Below are positions 33,366-41,535 of a DNA stretch of 64,000 nt, in pieces. The stretch spans positions 1-64,000 of the forward strand of contig DAHVAI010000406.1 of the NCBI GenBank assembly GCA_027314685.1. The letters are read 5' to 3'. Position numbers and translations under genes: made by a program. The number at the start of each line of letters is the position of its first letter. Position 1 is the first letter of the stretch. The DNA comes from Nitrososphaerota archaeon. Its GTDB lineage: Archaea; Thermoproteota; Nitrososphaeria; Nitrososphaerales; CADDZS01. The notes under the pieces were generated by a model, which made no database searches, was not told the DNA's origin, and saw only the letters and a list, made by a program, of their open reading frames with translations.

Positions 33366-34688
33366 TCAGGCGTTCTTCGTCAAGGGAACTTCTGACAATG
33401 ATGTGCGTTCCAGATTTAACATCTCGACATTATACCCCTTCGCAAACCAGAAAATTGCGGCTAACCCGCCCACTATCCAGAGGACCATGTTGTATTCAAT
33501 GAATTGCGTGAAAGAGTAACTCGCAGTGAAGTAAATGGATGCGGCGTATGAAAGCATTGGACCCAGTCTGACCACACCAATGAGAAATGCTCTGCTTTTG
33601 GAAGGCATGAGGATGGGTTCGAGAATCTCGCGGACTGCCCAAGCAAACTCGCTGAAGGCGACGCTCAAGAACAGAAGTAGGTAGAAAAGCGGCAGATCGC
33701 TGCCGACTGCCAACTGATGTGCAACTAATAGGATTGGTATCATGGTTAGGAAGCCGCCCCAGTAAGCGAACAGAGAGAAGGATCTCACTTTCAGTCGTCC
33801 CATAATGCAGACTGCGATGAACCCAGCTACGAAAGCACCGGAGTTAGCTACAACGACTATGAAGTTTATTGCATTACCCTGAAAGTAGTAGTCAGCGACG
33901 ATGTACGTCATCAATCCGTATGTGAGATATTGTGAGATTCCCATCGTAATCAGTAGTGCAAGCCTGGGAGCTAGCCCGATCGTTTTTTGCCCGCTGACTG
34001 AGGGTACTGGCGCGATCTCTTTTTCTAGTGTAGTAAATTTTCTTGCTTCTGCCTCCGCCCTTTCATTCTCTCCTCGACTTGCAAGCCACCGAACAGACTC
34101 AGGAAGTGTGTACCTTATTCCGAGCGTAACTATCAGTAGCACCAATGCGAATATGCCGAGAAATTCTAGCTCTGCGGTCAAAGAGTCGCTGAAACTGTAA
34201 GTGATGAACCCAATTAGTCCTGCAACCATTGCGCCAAGATTATCAAAATTTGAAATTAGGACAAGCATCTTCTCCCTCATCCTTAGAGGGAATATCTCAG
34301 CTGCATACGATAGGCCGGTTGGGATTTCTCCTTCAACGCCCGCATAGGCAAGCACAATTCCAATCACGATAACTAACAAGTTTGAGGCGAGAAAAAGAAC
34401 GGAAATCGTGATCAACACACTACCCATGCCGTAGAGGAGCAAGGTTAGGAAAAAGACCGTCTTACGGCCCAGTTTCAGGTCCGAGAGTCTAGGCAGGCCG
34501 AGATCACCTGCGACTTGCGCTAGAATAGGTAATATCAGAAACCATGTGGCCTTGACAGAGGGGTAGAAAAGAGGTGCAAGGGAAGCAATCACACCCCACA
34601 TGAAAAACCCGACAACAAGCGAGGCAAACACAGACCAGTGAGGTCTAGTCCACTTTGCATTATCCACTCTGTCAAGTGTTGCTTCCAT
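33366..34688 (-). CDS. MFS transporter (sugar/metabolite:H+ symporter-like)
   Basis: 440 residues, 12 predicted helices. The segment LPRLSDLKLGRKTVFFL between helices 2 and 3 is the motif-A equivalent, and EGEIPTGLSYAAEIFPLRMREKMLVL between helices 4 and 5 is typical of the sugar-porter/metabolite-H+-symporter groups. The central loop (~205-230) is charged (ENERAEAEARKFTTLEKE). Substrate unknown. A TATA-like stretch lies upstream; no co-transcribed enzyme is present. Confidence 0.85.
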   Translation of the reverse strand: MEATLDRVDNAKWTRPHWSVFASLVVGFFMWGVIASLAPLFYPSVKATWFLILPILAQVAGDLGLPRLSDLKLGRKTVFFLTLLLYGMGSVLITISVLFLASNLLVIVIGIVLAYAGVEGEIPTGLSYAAEIFPLRMREKMLVLISNFDNLGAMVAGLIGFITYSFSDSLTAELEFLGIFALVLLIVTLGIRYTLPESVRWLASRGENERAEAEARKFTTLEKEIAPVPSVSGQKTIGLAPRLALLITMGISQYLTYGLMTYIVADYYFQGNAINFIVVVANSGAFVAGFIAVCIMGRLKVRSFSLFAYWGGFLTMIPILLVAHQLAVGSDLPLFYLLLFLSVAFSEFAWAVREILEPILMPSKSRAFLIGVVRLGPMLSYAASIYFTASYSFTQFIEYNMVLWIVGGLAAIFWFAKGYNVEMLNLERTSLSEVPLTKNA

Positions 34689-34856
34689 GTTACAAAGACG
34701 TGCTGATTGATGATATAAGCCACACTATAACTCACTTATCATCAATGATGTCTCACCAATTAGTGTAATAATCTGAATGACGGTGCCAATCTGATTTATT
34801 TCAGAATGATATACTTCGTTCTCGGCCTCGGCCAATACACTGCCTTTGGTTCCGAA

Positions 34857-35100
34857 TTACTCTCTAGGGGTTGTCGCTATTCTGGCACTAATCCATTCTA
34901 TCCCTACCGGGGGCTCGTCTCCAACCACCCAAGCGTCATGCCCAGACGAGACGTAGACGGCATCGCCGGGGCGAATGTCAAACTCTGTGCCGTCTTTCAT
35001 CTTCACGCGATACATTCCAGATATCTGATACTGGAAGTGCGGCGCCTCGCACCATTCAGTCTTTACCACCGGCTTGACATCGCTCGACCATTTCCAGCCT
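34857..35100 (-). pseudogene. C-terminal fragment of a cupin-domain protein
   Basis: From ~35100 the frame reads PGWKWSSDVKPVVKTEWCEAPHF, then GMYRVKMKDGTEFDIRPGDAVYV and HDAWVVGDEPPVGIEW, which is the second two-thirds of a common small cupin. A TAG stop sits directly before the PGWKWS motif, and the N-terminal ~35 residues of the family are absent. It is therefore a truncated remnant. Confidence 0.65.
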
Positions 35101-35622
35101 GGCTATAGCACATATCGACCTACTGTACCTCCTCTCGAATGTTCAATAGCTCCGCCTGCCCGCGCTGGGACTTTCTAACTTCGGTCGAGTCGGAAAAATT
35201 CTTGCGTTCATAGCTTGACGTATTGATATTGGAATCCATACTTAGGACATAGACACGAGGTCGATTTAACTTTGCCCCGAGGAAAATTCGGTAGAGCGGA
35301 CACTTGCAGCTACCTCGAAGTCGCTCTGAATAGAAGATTGTAACTTTATCGGGCGCTTACCGTCAAAGTCTTTTCCTGTTGTGGTAGCACATCATCGCGG
35401 TAAGTCACGCCTATGAGGTTGGTAAATCTGCCTATTGGGAGCGCGAAGGAATGAGTAACTCCAGGCAACGCATTCGCCCGTTCTTGCATCTCCGTTAACT
35501 TCGCGGCGTTAGGAACGTGAAAGAGAAACTGTTGATTAGATCAACATGTCCTATTCAAGCAAAAAAACGTTCAAATTGTGAGAATGCGATAGAAATAGTT
35601 GGTGATGCGAAGTTCAGAGAAC
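35101..35622. other. 522-bp intergenic region with a possible minus-strand gene remnant
   Basis: No intact gene is seen. On the minus strand, 35346-35537 is open and reads HVPNAAKLTEMQERANALPG, then VTHSFALPIGRFTNLIGVTY and a stop. It has an internal ATG giving 47 residues (35346-35489). Composition looks coding-like, so it may be the end of a decayed gene of unknown family. The rest (35101-35345) holds nothing recognisable. Confidence 0.4.
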
Positions 35623-35994
35623 CTAAAACCTTGAAGCTTCTCGCATCTCTTCTCGCCGCCGTTTATCCTGACGTAACGCAACGATATTTCTCTCCGCTTT
35701 TTCCTTCTCGGTCCTTAACCACTCCGGGTCAGGTTCCTTTCCTGTTGATTTAGGGAGCTCAACTTCTGCTGGTGAATTTCTCTTTCTAGTCACACTCAAT
35801 CGTGCTTTATTAGGCCTATTCCTAATACTGACGTTTGTCTCCGTTTGATGTATCTTCGTAGCCGATCTGGAAGTATTGATTCTTCCACTGCGAATGAGTT
35901 CCGCGACCTCGTCCTCTGATAGAGATTCGTCCATAATAGAATAAACGTACTTGGAGTTTTTAAAAATCTTCAGTGATTTGCCAAATCTCTTCAT
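35623..35994 (-). CDS. Hypothetical basic protein
   Basis: 123 residues, or 103 if translation starts at the internal ATG (35934). Acidic start (MDESLSEDEVAELIRSGRIN), long disordered basic centre, and a helical Arg/Glu/Lys-rich end (EWLRTEKEKAERNIVALRQDKRRREEM). No family recognised. The charge distribution suggests a nucleic-acid- or protein-binding disordered protein. TATA-like ttttaaaa lies within the longer form, which favours the shorter start. Confidence 0.45.
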   Translation of the reverse strand: MKRFGKSLKIFKNSKYVYSIMDESLSEDEVAELIRSGRINTSRSATKIHQTETNVSIRNRPNKARLSVTRKRNSPAEVELPKSTGKEPDPEWLRTEKEKAERNIVALRQDKRRREEMREASRF

Positions 35995-36148
35995 TCAAAA
36001 CAGTCCACCAATACGTTTAGATCAAACCCAAAGCAACATAAGATTCACGAGGTATGATTTCAGGTACTTAGCAGTCAGTCAAAGTGCAAGTCATTCTTTT
36101 TAAAAGGATTCATAACAAGCGACCTGCAAAAAAGCCGATGAGTAGCGA

Positions 36149-36558
36149 ATGAATTCAAGTGCAACTTCCCCTAAAGAAAAATCTGCCTCTCAACAGATAG
36201 ATGCTATAATCAAGAAATCAGATGACTGGCGAGGCAAAAACTGTCGCAGCTTCGCGTTCTAATCAAGAAAGTAGATTCCGAGATTATCGAGGAGGTAAAG
36301 TGGAAAAAACCAAGCAACCCAGCGGGAGTCCCAGTCTGGTCTCACGACGCTATAGTCTGCATAGGAGAAGCGCTCAAGAACGCAGTCAGGCTGACATTCC
36401 CGAAGGGTGCTCAGATCGAGGACCCAAAGAAGCTCTTCAACACTCTCCTAGAAAGCAAAGCAATTCGTGCTATTGACTTCCATGAGACCGACGCTGTCGA
36501 TGGAGTTGCTTTGAAAGGACTGATCCTCAAAGCAGTAAAGCAGAACAAAATGAGCTAG
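36149..36558 (+). pseudogene. DUF1801 (YdhG-like) protein with a single frameshift
   Basis: The frame starts at the ATG at 36149 with SASQQIDAIIKKSDDWRGK, then breaks in the run GGCAAAAACTG (~36231-36241). The next frame continues LSQLRVLIKKVDSEIIEEVK, WKKPSNPAGVPVWSHDAIVC and RAIDFHETDAVDGVALK to the stop at 36558. Adding one A to the five-A run restores one full DUF1801 protein (~136 residues). Family function is unknown. The lesion may be genuine decay, a homopolymer sequencing error or, less likely, programmed slippage. Confidence 0.85.
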
Positions 36559-36567
36559 TGTAAAGTC

Positions 36568-37038
36568 CTAGCTCAACTTTACAAGTTGTTGACCCGGTCC
36601 AGCTGGAGCTATGTTCACCGCAGTTCCAAATGCGATAATCTCGTCCATAGTCCCTCCTATCTCTGTGGAATCAAACATCACGCTGATAACGGCGTTCGCT
36701 CCCAGACTCTGTGCGTGTTCCATCAATCTATCAAGTGCTTGCTGGCGAGCCTGATGAGCCATTTCCGTGTACTCCTTTATCTCGCCGCCTGCGATAGTGC
36801 GCAACCCTGCCAGGATGTTTCCTCCCACACCCCTTGATCTAACAGTGATTCCATAGACCATCCCAAGGACCTTTGTGATAGCATACCCAGGCACATAGTT
36901 TGATGTAAATAGCATAGGCAGTCCATACCCTGTTCCTGGACCAGAAGGGACGGTGTTGTTTGCTTTAAGCTGCGCCCTGCAATTTGGACAGTAAACAGCG
37001 TTGTCATCCACTTGGTTTCCGCATTTGGGGCAGTACAT
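36568..37038 (-). CDS. YbjQ/UPF0145 family protein with N-terminal zinc ribbon
   Basis: 156 residues. Residues 1-25 are a zinc ribbon (MYCPKCGNQV...YCPNCRAQL). Residues ~40-150 match the YbjQ/DUF74 pentameric heavy-metal-binding-like domain: VPGYAITKVLGMVYGITVRSR, ARQQALDRLMEHAQSLGANAVISVMFDS and IAFGTAV. The fusion with a zinc ribbon is seen in archaea. Function is unproven, possibly in metal or membrane stress. Confidence 0.85.
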   Translation of the reverse strand: MYCPKCGNQVDDNAVYCPNCRAQLKANNTVPSGPGTGYGLPMLFTSNYVPGYAITKVLGMVYGITVRSRGVGGNILAGLRTIAGGEIKEYTEMAHQARQQALDRLMEHAQSLGANAVISVMFDSTEIGGTMDEIIAFGTAVNIAPAGPGQQLVKLS

Positions 37039-37146
37039 GAAAATCGCTCTTAATGATGAAGAGGTCGGTATAAAATAATAGCTTGCTGTGTTGCACTAAC
37101 CACTCGCCTTACATACACTGGTAATGTAAATGCATTAGGAAGCTCC

Positions 37147-37503
37147 TTGGATCGTTACACGCTAGTTTACGACGCAGACTGCGGACCTTGTACGAGATTC
37201 AAGCGAACCGTGGACCGGCTTGACAAATACAACCATCTGAGCTACGCCTCTCTCATTGACGCTGACCAGCGCGGCCTTTTGGACTCCCTGCCAATAGCTC
37301 GAAGGCACAAATCTTTCCATCTAATTTCGCCCGAAGACGAGGTTTCAAGTGGAGCAAAAGCCATTCCGATTCTTTTAGGACTACTGCCGCTCGGAGGTGT
37401 TGCTTCAGCACTGATTCTTCTTTTCCCTTCAGGTCTGCGCATCATGAATTTCGTCTACACTACATTTGCAAGACTGCATGACTTTGGTTCGTGCAGTTAC
37501 TAG
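37147..37503 (+). CDS. DCC-family thiol-disulfide oxidoreductase-like protein (DUF393)
   Basis: 118 residues from a TTG start. LVYDADCGPCTRFKRTVDRLD has the D-x-D-C-x-x-C redox motif of the DUF393/DCC family. A hydrophobic segment at ~76-95 and FVYTTFARLHDFGSCSY at the end complete the domain. Thioredoxin-like proteins of this kind are presumed disulfide reductases. No partner is adjacent. Confidence 0.82.
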   Translation: MDRYTLVYDADCGPCTRFKRTVDRLDKYNHLSYASLIDADQRGLLDSLPIARRHKSFHLISPEDEVSSGAKAIPILLGLLPLGGVASALILLFPSGLRIMNFVYTTFARLHDFGSCSY

Positions 37504-37643
37504 CGCAGTTCAAGAACGTCATTTACATATCGAGAAGTTCGCTATTCGATAAAGAAGAATACAAAGTGAGAGGTTGGGGTTACTCGAATTTCGGTTGATC
37601 TCAGCGACCTAGTCTGAAATATGTCCTCATCTCTAAATTTTCT

Positions 37644-38084
37644 TCAATTTCTGAGAGGATTTACGACCTTAATCCATGGAATTTTGGCAAAATCACGTTC
37701 ATTCTCTGTGTAGATAGTTCTTACTTTAGCATCTCGCATGGTTTCCGCAATGAGCAGATCCCAAAACGAAGTATTGATGGTCTCGATATCGATTAGAGCT
37801 CTCTTGATAGTCAAGTGAGTGTAGTTTAATTTGGTCCACTTTGAAGAATCGATAAATCCGTTCACTATTACACCTGCATTCTCCTCGGAAAGTGGACTCT
37901 TTGCATGTCTTGTCAATACTGCGAACAGCTCGGCAAGTACTTGATTAGACACAAGGCATGCATTTTCACCCTGAAACCCAGCCTTCACCAGCGTCCCACA
38001 TTTCTCCTTCCGTCGTGGGTCGCTCTCGTCAAATGCATATGCTAGTATGTTTGCGTCGAAGAATACGTCCTCGCTACCTTTCAT
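37644..38084 (-). CDS. vapC: PIN-domain ribonuclease toxin (VapC)
   Basis: 146 residues from the ATG at 38084 (a second ATG at 38093 is equally possible). The PIN acidic set is visible: DVFFDANILAYAFDESD, Glu in NQVLAELFAVLTRH, Asp in TSFWDLLIAETM and the final TENERDFAKIPWIKVVNP. VapC toxins cleave tRNA or rRNA. The start overlaps the end of the antitoxin gene, the usual vapBC translational coupling. Confidence 0.9.
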   Translation of the reverse strand: MKGSEDVFFDANILAYAFDESDPRRKEKCGTLVKAGFQGENACLVSNQVLAELFAVLTRHAKSPLSEENAGVIVNGFIDSSKWTKLNYTHLTIKRALIDIETINTSFWDLLIAETMRDAKVRTIYTENERDFAKIPWIKVVNPLRN

Positions 38085-38319
38085 GAAGTTCATCTCTCGA
38101 TCTATATCTTGTAACACCTATGTCGAGTCCTTCCTCAAGTAAACGGAGGGTCGCTACAACGTTGTCGGTCTGCTCTTTTTCTCTTGTCCAGACCCTCATT
38201 GCGTCGGTCAGAGCCTTGCCGAGGTAACCTTTCTTTTTGCCGAGAACTGTCTTTGCAGTTCTCCTAAACTTCTCCTCAACTTCTGAGTCGACGCTAACAG
38301 TTATCGTCTTGCTGACCAT
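38074..38319 (-). CDS. vapB: Ribbon-helix-helix antitoxin (VapB-like)
   Basis: 81 residues. KTITVSVDSEVEEKFRRTAKTVLGKKKGYLGKALTDAMRVW is a ribbon-helix-helix DNA-binding domain; the C-terminal ~35 residues would wrap the toxin. It is first in the vapBC operon and overlaps the toxin start by about 11 bp. AT-rich sequence before the start (38320-38370) would be the autoregulated promoter. Confidence 0.85.
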   Translation of the reverse strand: MVSKTITVSVDSEVEEKFRRTAKTVLGKKKGYLGKALTDAMRVWTREKEQTDNVVATLRLLEEGLDIGVTRYRSRDELHER

Positions 38320-38450
38320 AAGATCTATTTAGATAATAAATCATTTAAATATTTGACCTTCTAAATATTCCAATGACACTGACTTAAATCGAGCCTGACT
38401 ATTCATTTTTCCTTTAGTTTTAAGCTCGCTTTACGCGTACCGAAAAACCC

Positions 38451-38972
38451 TTAGGAGAGAGCAAGTTTGCTTGTGGAATCACTACCGCGCTCTCCCTGAT
38501 ACTGACCCGAATATTGCGATGAAAATTCTCTATCTGATTTTATAATTACCAATTGCCCGATCCTTGCAAATCTCTGAACCCGCGCGGGCCTGTGGCAGAC
38601 GAGCATCACTTTTGGCTGACCAGAATATCCTGGATCGAAGAGAGCAGTTCTTACATCAAGTCCGTTTCTCAGTAACGTAGACCTAGGAAGAAGTATGCCG
38701 ATCGCGTCTTTGGGAATAGTCGTAATTTCATTCAGTGTGACGAAATACGCTCCAGGACCGTTGAGCTCGTAGAAATCACCTGCTAGCGGCAATTCTTTCA
38801 GTATCGAATTTTCACCCTTGGATACACCCAAGGTAATCTGATTATCAGGAAATGAGTGAATCGTGTTTACAGAAACATCATAACCTGCGGGTTGCTCTTG
38901 AGTTCCAGAATCCGCGTTAACTACTCGTTTTATCAGAGTTGAGATCTCTTGTCCAGAGAGAATGCTAGGCAA
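38451..38972 (-). CDS. dUTPase/dCTP deaminase superfamily enzyme
   Basis: 173 residues. Motifs: SILSGQEISTLIKR at the start, QPAGYDVSV (motif 1), DAIGILLPRSTLLRNGLDVRTALFDPGYSGQP (motifs 2 and 3 fused, with the Arg-Ser and Asp of the active site), and GQLVII. The order matches archaeal dUTP diphosphatase and dCTP deaminase proteins, which keep uracil out of DNA. The Glu needed for deamination is not obvious, so dUTPase activity is more likely. Confidence 0.8.
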   Translation of the reverse strand: MPSILSGQEISTLIKRVVNADSGTQEQPAGYDVSVNTIHSFPDNQITLGVSKGENSILKELPLAGDFYELNGPGAYFVTLNEITTIPKDAIGILLPRSTLLRNGLDVRTALFDPGYSGQPKVMLVCHRPARVQRFARIGQLVIIKSDREFSSQYSGQYQGERGSDSTSKLALS

Positions 38973-39026
38973 GTTAGAGAAACGCGTCAGGAAAACTAGC
39001 GAATAAGCGTTTCATCGAGTAGTGGT

Positions 39027-39395
39027 TTATCGTTTGCGTTCCGACATCAAGCGGTATACTTCAGGAATCGCATAAGCGAACCCAACATGGATACAATCTT
39101 TTCGCTCATCCAACATACAGATCAGATCTTTGCCATGCACCTGAACCTCGACTATCCTACCAATCTTATTGTCCTTTACCATGATTGAGTTACCTTCAAG
39201 GCCAATTTTTTCCATGAAAGGAGCAGAGAGAGATAGATTCTCATCCGCCTCTACTTGTTCTATTATGAGGTCATTAACATACTTCGAGAAGCTCTTAGCA
39301 AGTTTCTCAGACTTTACCTTCTGGTTGTACCTCTGTCTTGCCTTATCGTGGGCAAGCTGAGTAATAGTAACTACGCTGAACCCTTCTTTGGGCAT
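39027..39395 (-). CDS. Archaeal conserved hypothetical, RHH-like N-terminus
   Basis: 122 residues. The N-terminal half (FSVVTITQLAHDKARQRYNQ...FSKYVNDLIIEQVE) resembles a ribbon-helix-helix or related DNA-binding module. The C-terminal half (IMVKDNKIGRIVEVQVHGKDLICMLD, then CIHVGFAYAIPEVYRLM) is a small beta domain that I associate with conserved thaumarchaeal proteins. A transcription-factor role is likely but unproven. Confidence 0.6.
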   Translation of the reverse strand: MPKEGFSVVTITQLAHDKARQRYNQKVKSEKLAKSFSKYVNDLIIEQVEADENLSLSAPFMEKIGLEGNSIMVKDNKIGRIVEVQVHGKDLICMLDERKDCIHVGFAYAIPEVYRLMSERKR

Positions 39396-39484
39396 ATTCA
39401 GTCACTTACAGTAAAGTTACAGGACAACTTATAGGTTTTTCGGTCTATCTGCTGTATCGAATTAGGTGAACATGTCTTCTTGGT

Positions 39485-39820
39485 TTAGTTTCTTTTTCTT
39501 TCCACAACCAGGGTGCATTTCGTAGCAAGAGCTGCGATGACACCTAATGCGGCCAGCCAAGGAGCTAGCAAGGCACCAACCACTCCGGCGGTTACTGGAA
39601 TCTCTAGAAAAGTCTGCCCTTTGTCATCCTTAACGATGATTTTTGATACATTTCCTTCATGAACAAGTTCCCTGACCTTTCTGGTCAGGTCGTCTGCTGA
39701 AACAGAGAATTCTTCGGTTGTGGTTTTTCCTACCTGCATTCCACATTCATGGCAAAATTTTGCGTTCTCGACTAGTTGTTTGCCACATCTTGAACAATAT
39801 TGCATTGTACTTTTATCCAT
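39485..39820 (-). CDS. Zinc-ribbon DUF4342 membrane-associated protein
   Basis: 111 residues (ATG at 39820, or at the internal ATG five codons later). Zinc ribbon QYCSRCGKQL...FCHECGMQV at ~7-30; then the DUF4342 domain VRELVHEGNVSKIIVKDDKGQTFLEIPVTAGVVGALLAPWLAALGVIAAL with one hydrophobic helix. The family is common in archaea and Gram-positive bacteria, of unknown function, perhaps membrane stress. Confidence 0.75.
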   Translation of the reverse strand: MDKSTMQYCSRCGKQLVENAKFCHECGMQVGKTTTEEFSVSADDLTRKVRELVHEGNVSKIIVKDDKGQTFLEIPVTAGVVGALLAPWLAALGVIAALATKCTLVVERKRN

Positions 39821-39928
39821 CCCAAAAAGTGAGAACTATGTTCTCACTTATAAGAGCCAATTACGATTATCAAAAAGAGAATATGTTTTCTGAAGACAGC
39901 AGTTGATGAAACTTGATGAGATTAAGTT

Positions 39929-40534
39929 TCAGAATATTTTACTAGAGCGTCCCTCGCTCATCTGATGAAGATGGTCTGCGCACTTTGAATCCTCAGTGTT
40001 CTGAGTAGCAAATATCACATCAATTTTGCTGTTCTTGGTATATTCTCGGTACGCGTTGATAAACTCAATCCTATTATCTATGTTACCAAAAGCTTCGTCA
40101 ACGAGTATTGCCCTAGGAGCCGCCAGCAAAGCAGTCGCTAGGGATACGCGCTCTCTCATTCCTACGCTGAGTCTTGAAACCGTTCCCTGGAAATTGATCC
40201 CAAATATCTTCTTGACTTCAACCAGAGTATCATCCTTCACGATCTTTCCCCGAAGTTTTGCCCCCCAGAGAAGATGCTTTTCCACCGAAAAACTTGGTAG
40301 AAAAGAATCCGGGGCAACAAGAACAACCTCTTTTAGCTCTTGCGGTAGATTTGTTATCGATTCAGAGCCAATCTTAACGTGTCCTTCGTCGGGCTTATAG
40401 ATACCAGCGATCACGTTGAGAAGAGAGCTCTTGCCTGAACCATTCTTTCCCATCAGGCAGATGAAGCCTTCGTCATTTAGTTCAGAGTCTAGAAGAAAAT
40501 CCCCCAATCTTTTCTTGACTTTGGCTTCTATCAA
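39929..40534 (-). CDS. Orphan ABC-transporter ATP-binding protein
   Basis: 201 residues. Walker A GKNGSGKS (~29-36), Q-loop region, signature LSVGMRERVSLATALLAAPRAILVDEAF with Walker B, and the switch region FATQNTEDS. The C-terminal regulatory domain is missing, and no permease or binding protein is near it. The divergent neighbour is a Tfx regulator, which in methanogens responds to molybdenum, so a remnant of a molybdate/tungstate system is possible. That link is inference. Confidence 0.75.
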   Translation of the reverse strand: MIEAKVKKRLGDFLLDSELNDEGFICLMGKNGSGKSSLLNVIAGIYKPDEGHVKIGSESITNLPQELKEVVLVAPDSFLPSFSVEKHLLWGAKLRGKIVKDDTLVEVKKIFGINFQGTVSRLSVGMRERVSLATALLAAPRAILVDEAFGNIDNRIEFINAYREYTKNSKIDVIFATQNTEDSKCADHLHQMSEGRSSKIF

Positions 40535-40614
40535 TTGCTGCGCCTAATGTACGGTCAATGTTTGTTTTTCTCTTATAGGATTTGCTAACATCGAAAGATT
40601 TCTGTCGGTAACTG

Positions 40615-40634
40615 CAACCAATTCCGGTTGCATC
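40615..40634. promoter_or_regulatory. Inverted repeat between the ABC ATPase and tfx
   Basis: TGCAACC-AATTCC-GGTTGCA, a perfect 7-bp inverted repeat with a 6-nt spacer, lies in the 175-bp divergent region. An outer gtaac/gttac pair flanks it. It could be an operator for the Tfx protein encoded next to it or for another dimeric regulator. Confidence 0.45.
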
Positions 40635-40709
40635 CTCCTTATTAGTTACCTGCCAGTTCGTTAGAACAATACTTTTCTGCATGTCTCCACGATATTCCTC
40701 CTGCGGGCA

Positions 40710-41117
40710 TTGAAGAGCGGCCTATTCAACCAAAAGCAACTCAAGATATTGAGATACCGCGCCAGAGGATTCACACAATCAGAAACTGCAAAGGAACTCA
40801 GTACTACTAGAGCCAACATCTCAATGATTGAGTGGCGTGCGAGGAAGAAGCTTGAAAAGGCGCGTGAGACAATTGAAGCCTACGAAGCGCTACAATCTTC
40901 GCACAAGCTAGTGGTCAGCAAGGGAACAAAGTTAGCCGAGATTCCATTGCTCGTCCTGCACGAGGGAGACAAGCACCATGTTCATATCAAAAGCGATATT
41001 ATTGATATCGTCCGCTTGGTTAGAGCAGCAAAACCCTCGGCCGTAAAGGACGGCAAAACCATTCGCCCCATTGTTTTCACTATAAACGAGCGAGGTAAGC
41101 TTCTGGTTTCCGGTTAG
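40710..41117 (+). CDS. tfx: Tfx family DNA-binding protein
   Basis: 135 residues from a TTG start. The N-terminal helix-turn-helix (FNQKQLKILRYRARGFTQSETAKELSTTRANISMIEWRARKKLEKARETIEAYEAL) is the Tfx HTH. The C-terminal TFX_C domain begins IPLLVLHEGDKHHVHIKSDIIDIVRLVR. In Methanothermobacter, Tfx binds DNA near the molybdenum formylmethanofuran dehydrogenase operon. Here the target is unknown. The gene is divergent from an orphan ABC ATPase and overlaps the convergent HxlR gene by 4 bp. Confidence 0.88.
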   Translation: MKSGLFNQKQLKILRYRARGFTQSETAKELSTTRANISMIEWRARKKLEKARETIEAYEALQSSHKLVVSKGTKLAEIPLLVLHEGDKHHVHIKSDIIDIVRLVRAAKPSAVKDGKTIRPIVFTINERGKLLVSG

Positions 41118-41455
41118 GATTTGCTCCAGCGCTTTGACCAATCTGCAAACTTGCTAAGCAGGTTAGCAAGGTCTTCTCCCTTTGGGGTTAGTGAATACTG
41201 CACCCTCGGTGGCGTGTCAGGAATCACCTTTCTCTGGATGATCTTGTTCTTCTCAAGTTCGGTCAGGCGTTCAGAGAGGCTCGTCGCGCTTATTCCTTCA
41301 ATTCTCCTCTTTAACTCGTTGAACCGTGCAGGTTGGGAGAGACCGAGCGCGTGTATCACCGGAAACGTCCACACCTTCGTCATTTCGTTCCACTGATTAT
41401 GTATGATTGTGCACTCGTCAATCGTTTCTTGGTCAAGCCGTTGTGAGGTGCTCAA
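41114..41455 (-). CDS. HxlR-family transcriptional regulator
   Basis: 113 residues. The winged helix WTFPVIHALGLSQPARFNELKRRIEGISATSLSERLTELEKNKIIQRKVIPDTPPRVQYSLTPKGEDL is the HxlR pattern. Cysteine near the N-terminus (~15) could make it redox-responsive, as in YodB-type members. It has no clear adjacent target. A repeat of the HxlR-site type, upstream of the DoxX gene at 49.4 kb, could be a distant target, which is only a guess. Confidence 0.88.
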   Translation of the reverse strand: MSTSQRLDQETIDECTIIHNQWNEMTKVWTFPVIHALGLSQPARFNELKRRIEGISATSLSERLTELEKNKIIQRKVIPDTPPRVQYSLTPKGEDLANLLSKFADWSKRWSKS

Positions 41456-41535
41456 GTTGTCCTAACCTACGTAGAATTCTATCACTACCAAGTATATATC
41501 CTTGACCGCACTATGAAACTGTTTAGGAAAATTTC

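Noticed and set aside
36231..36241. Programmed -1 frameshift in the DUF1801 gene
   Set aside because: The heptamer is C AAA AAC rather than a canonical X XXY YYZ, with no evident downstream structure; a lost A is simpler.
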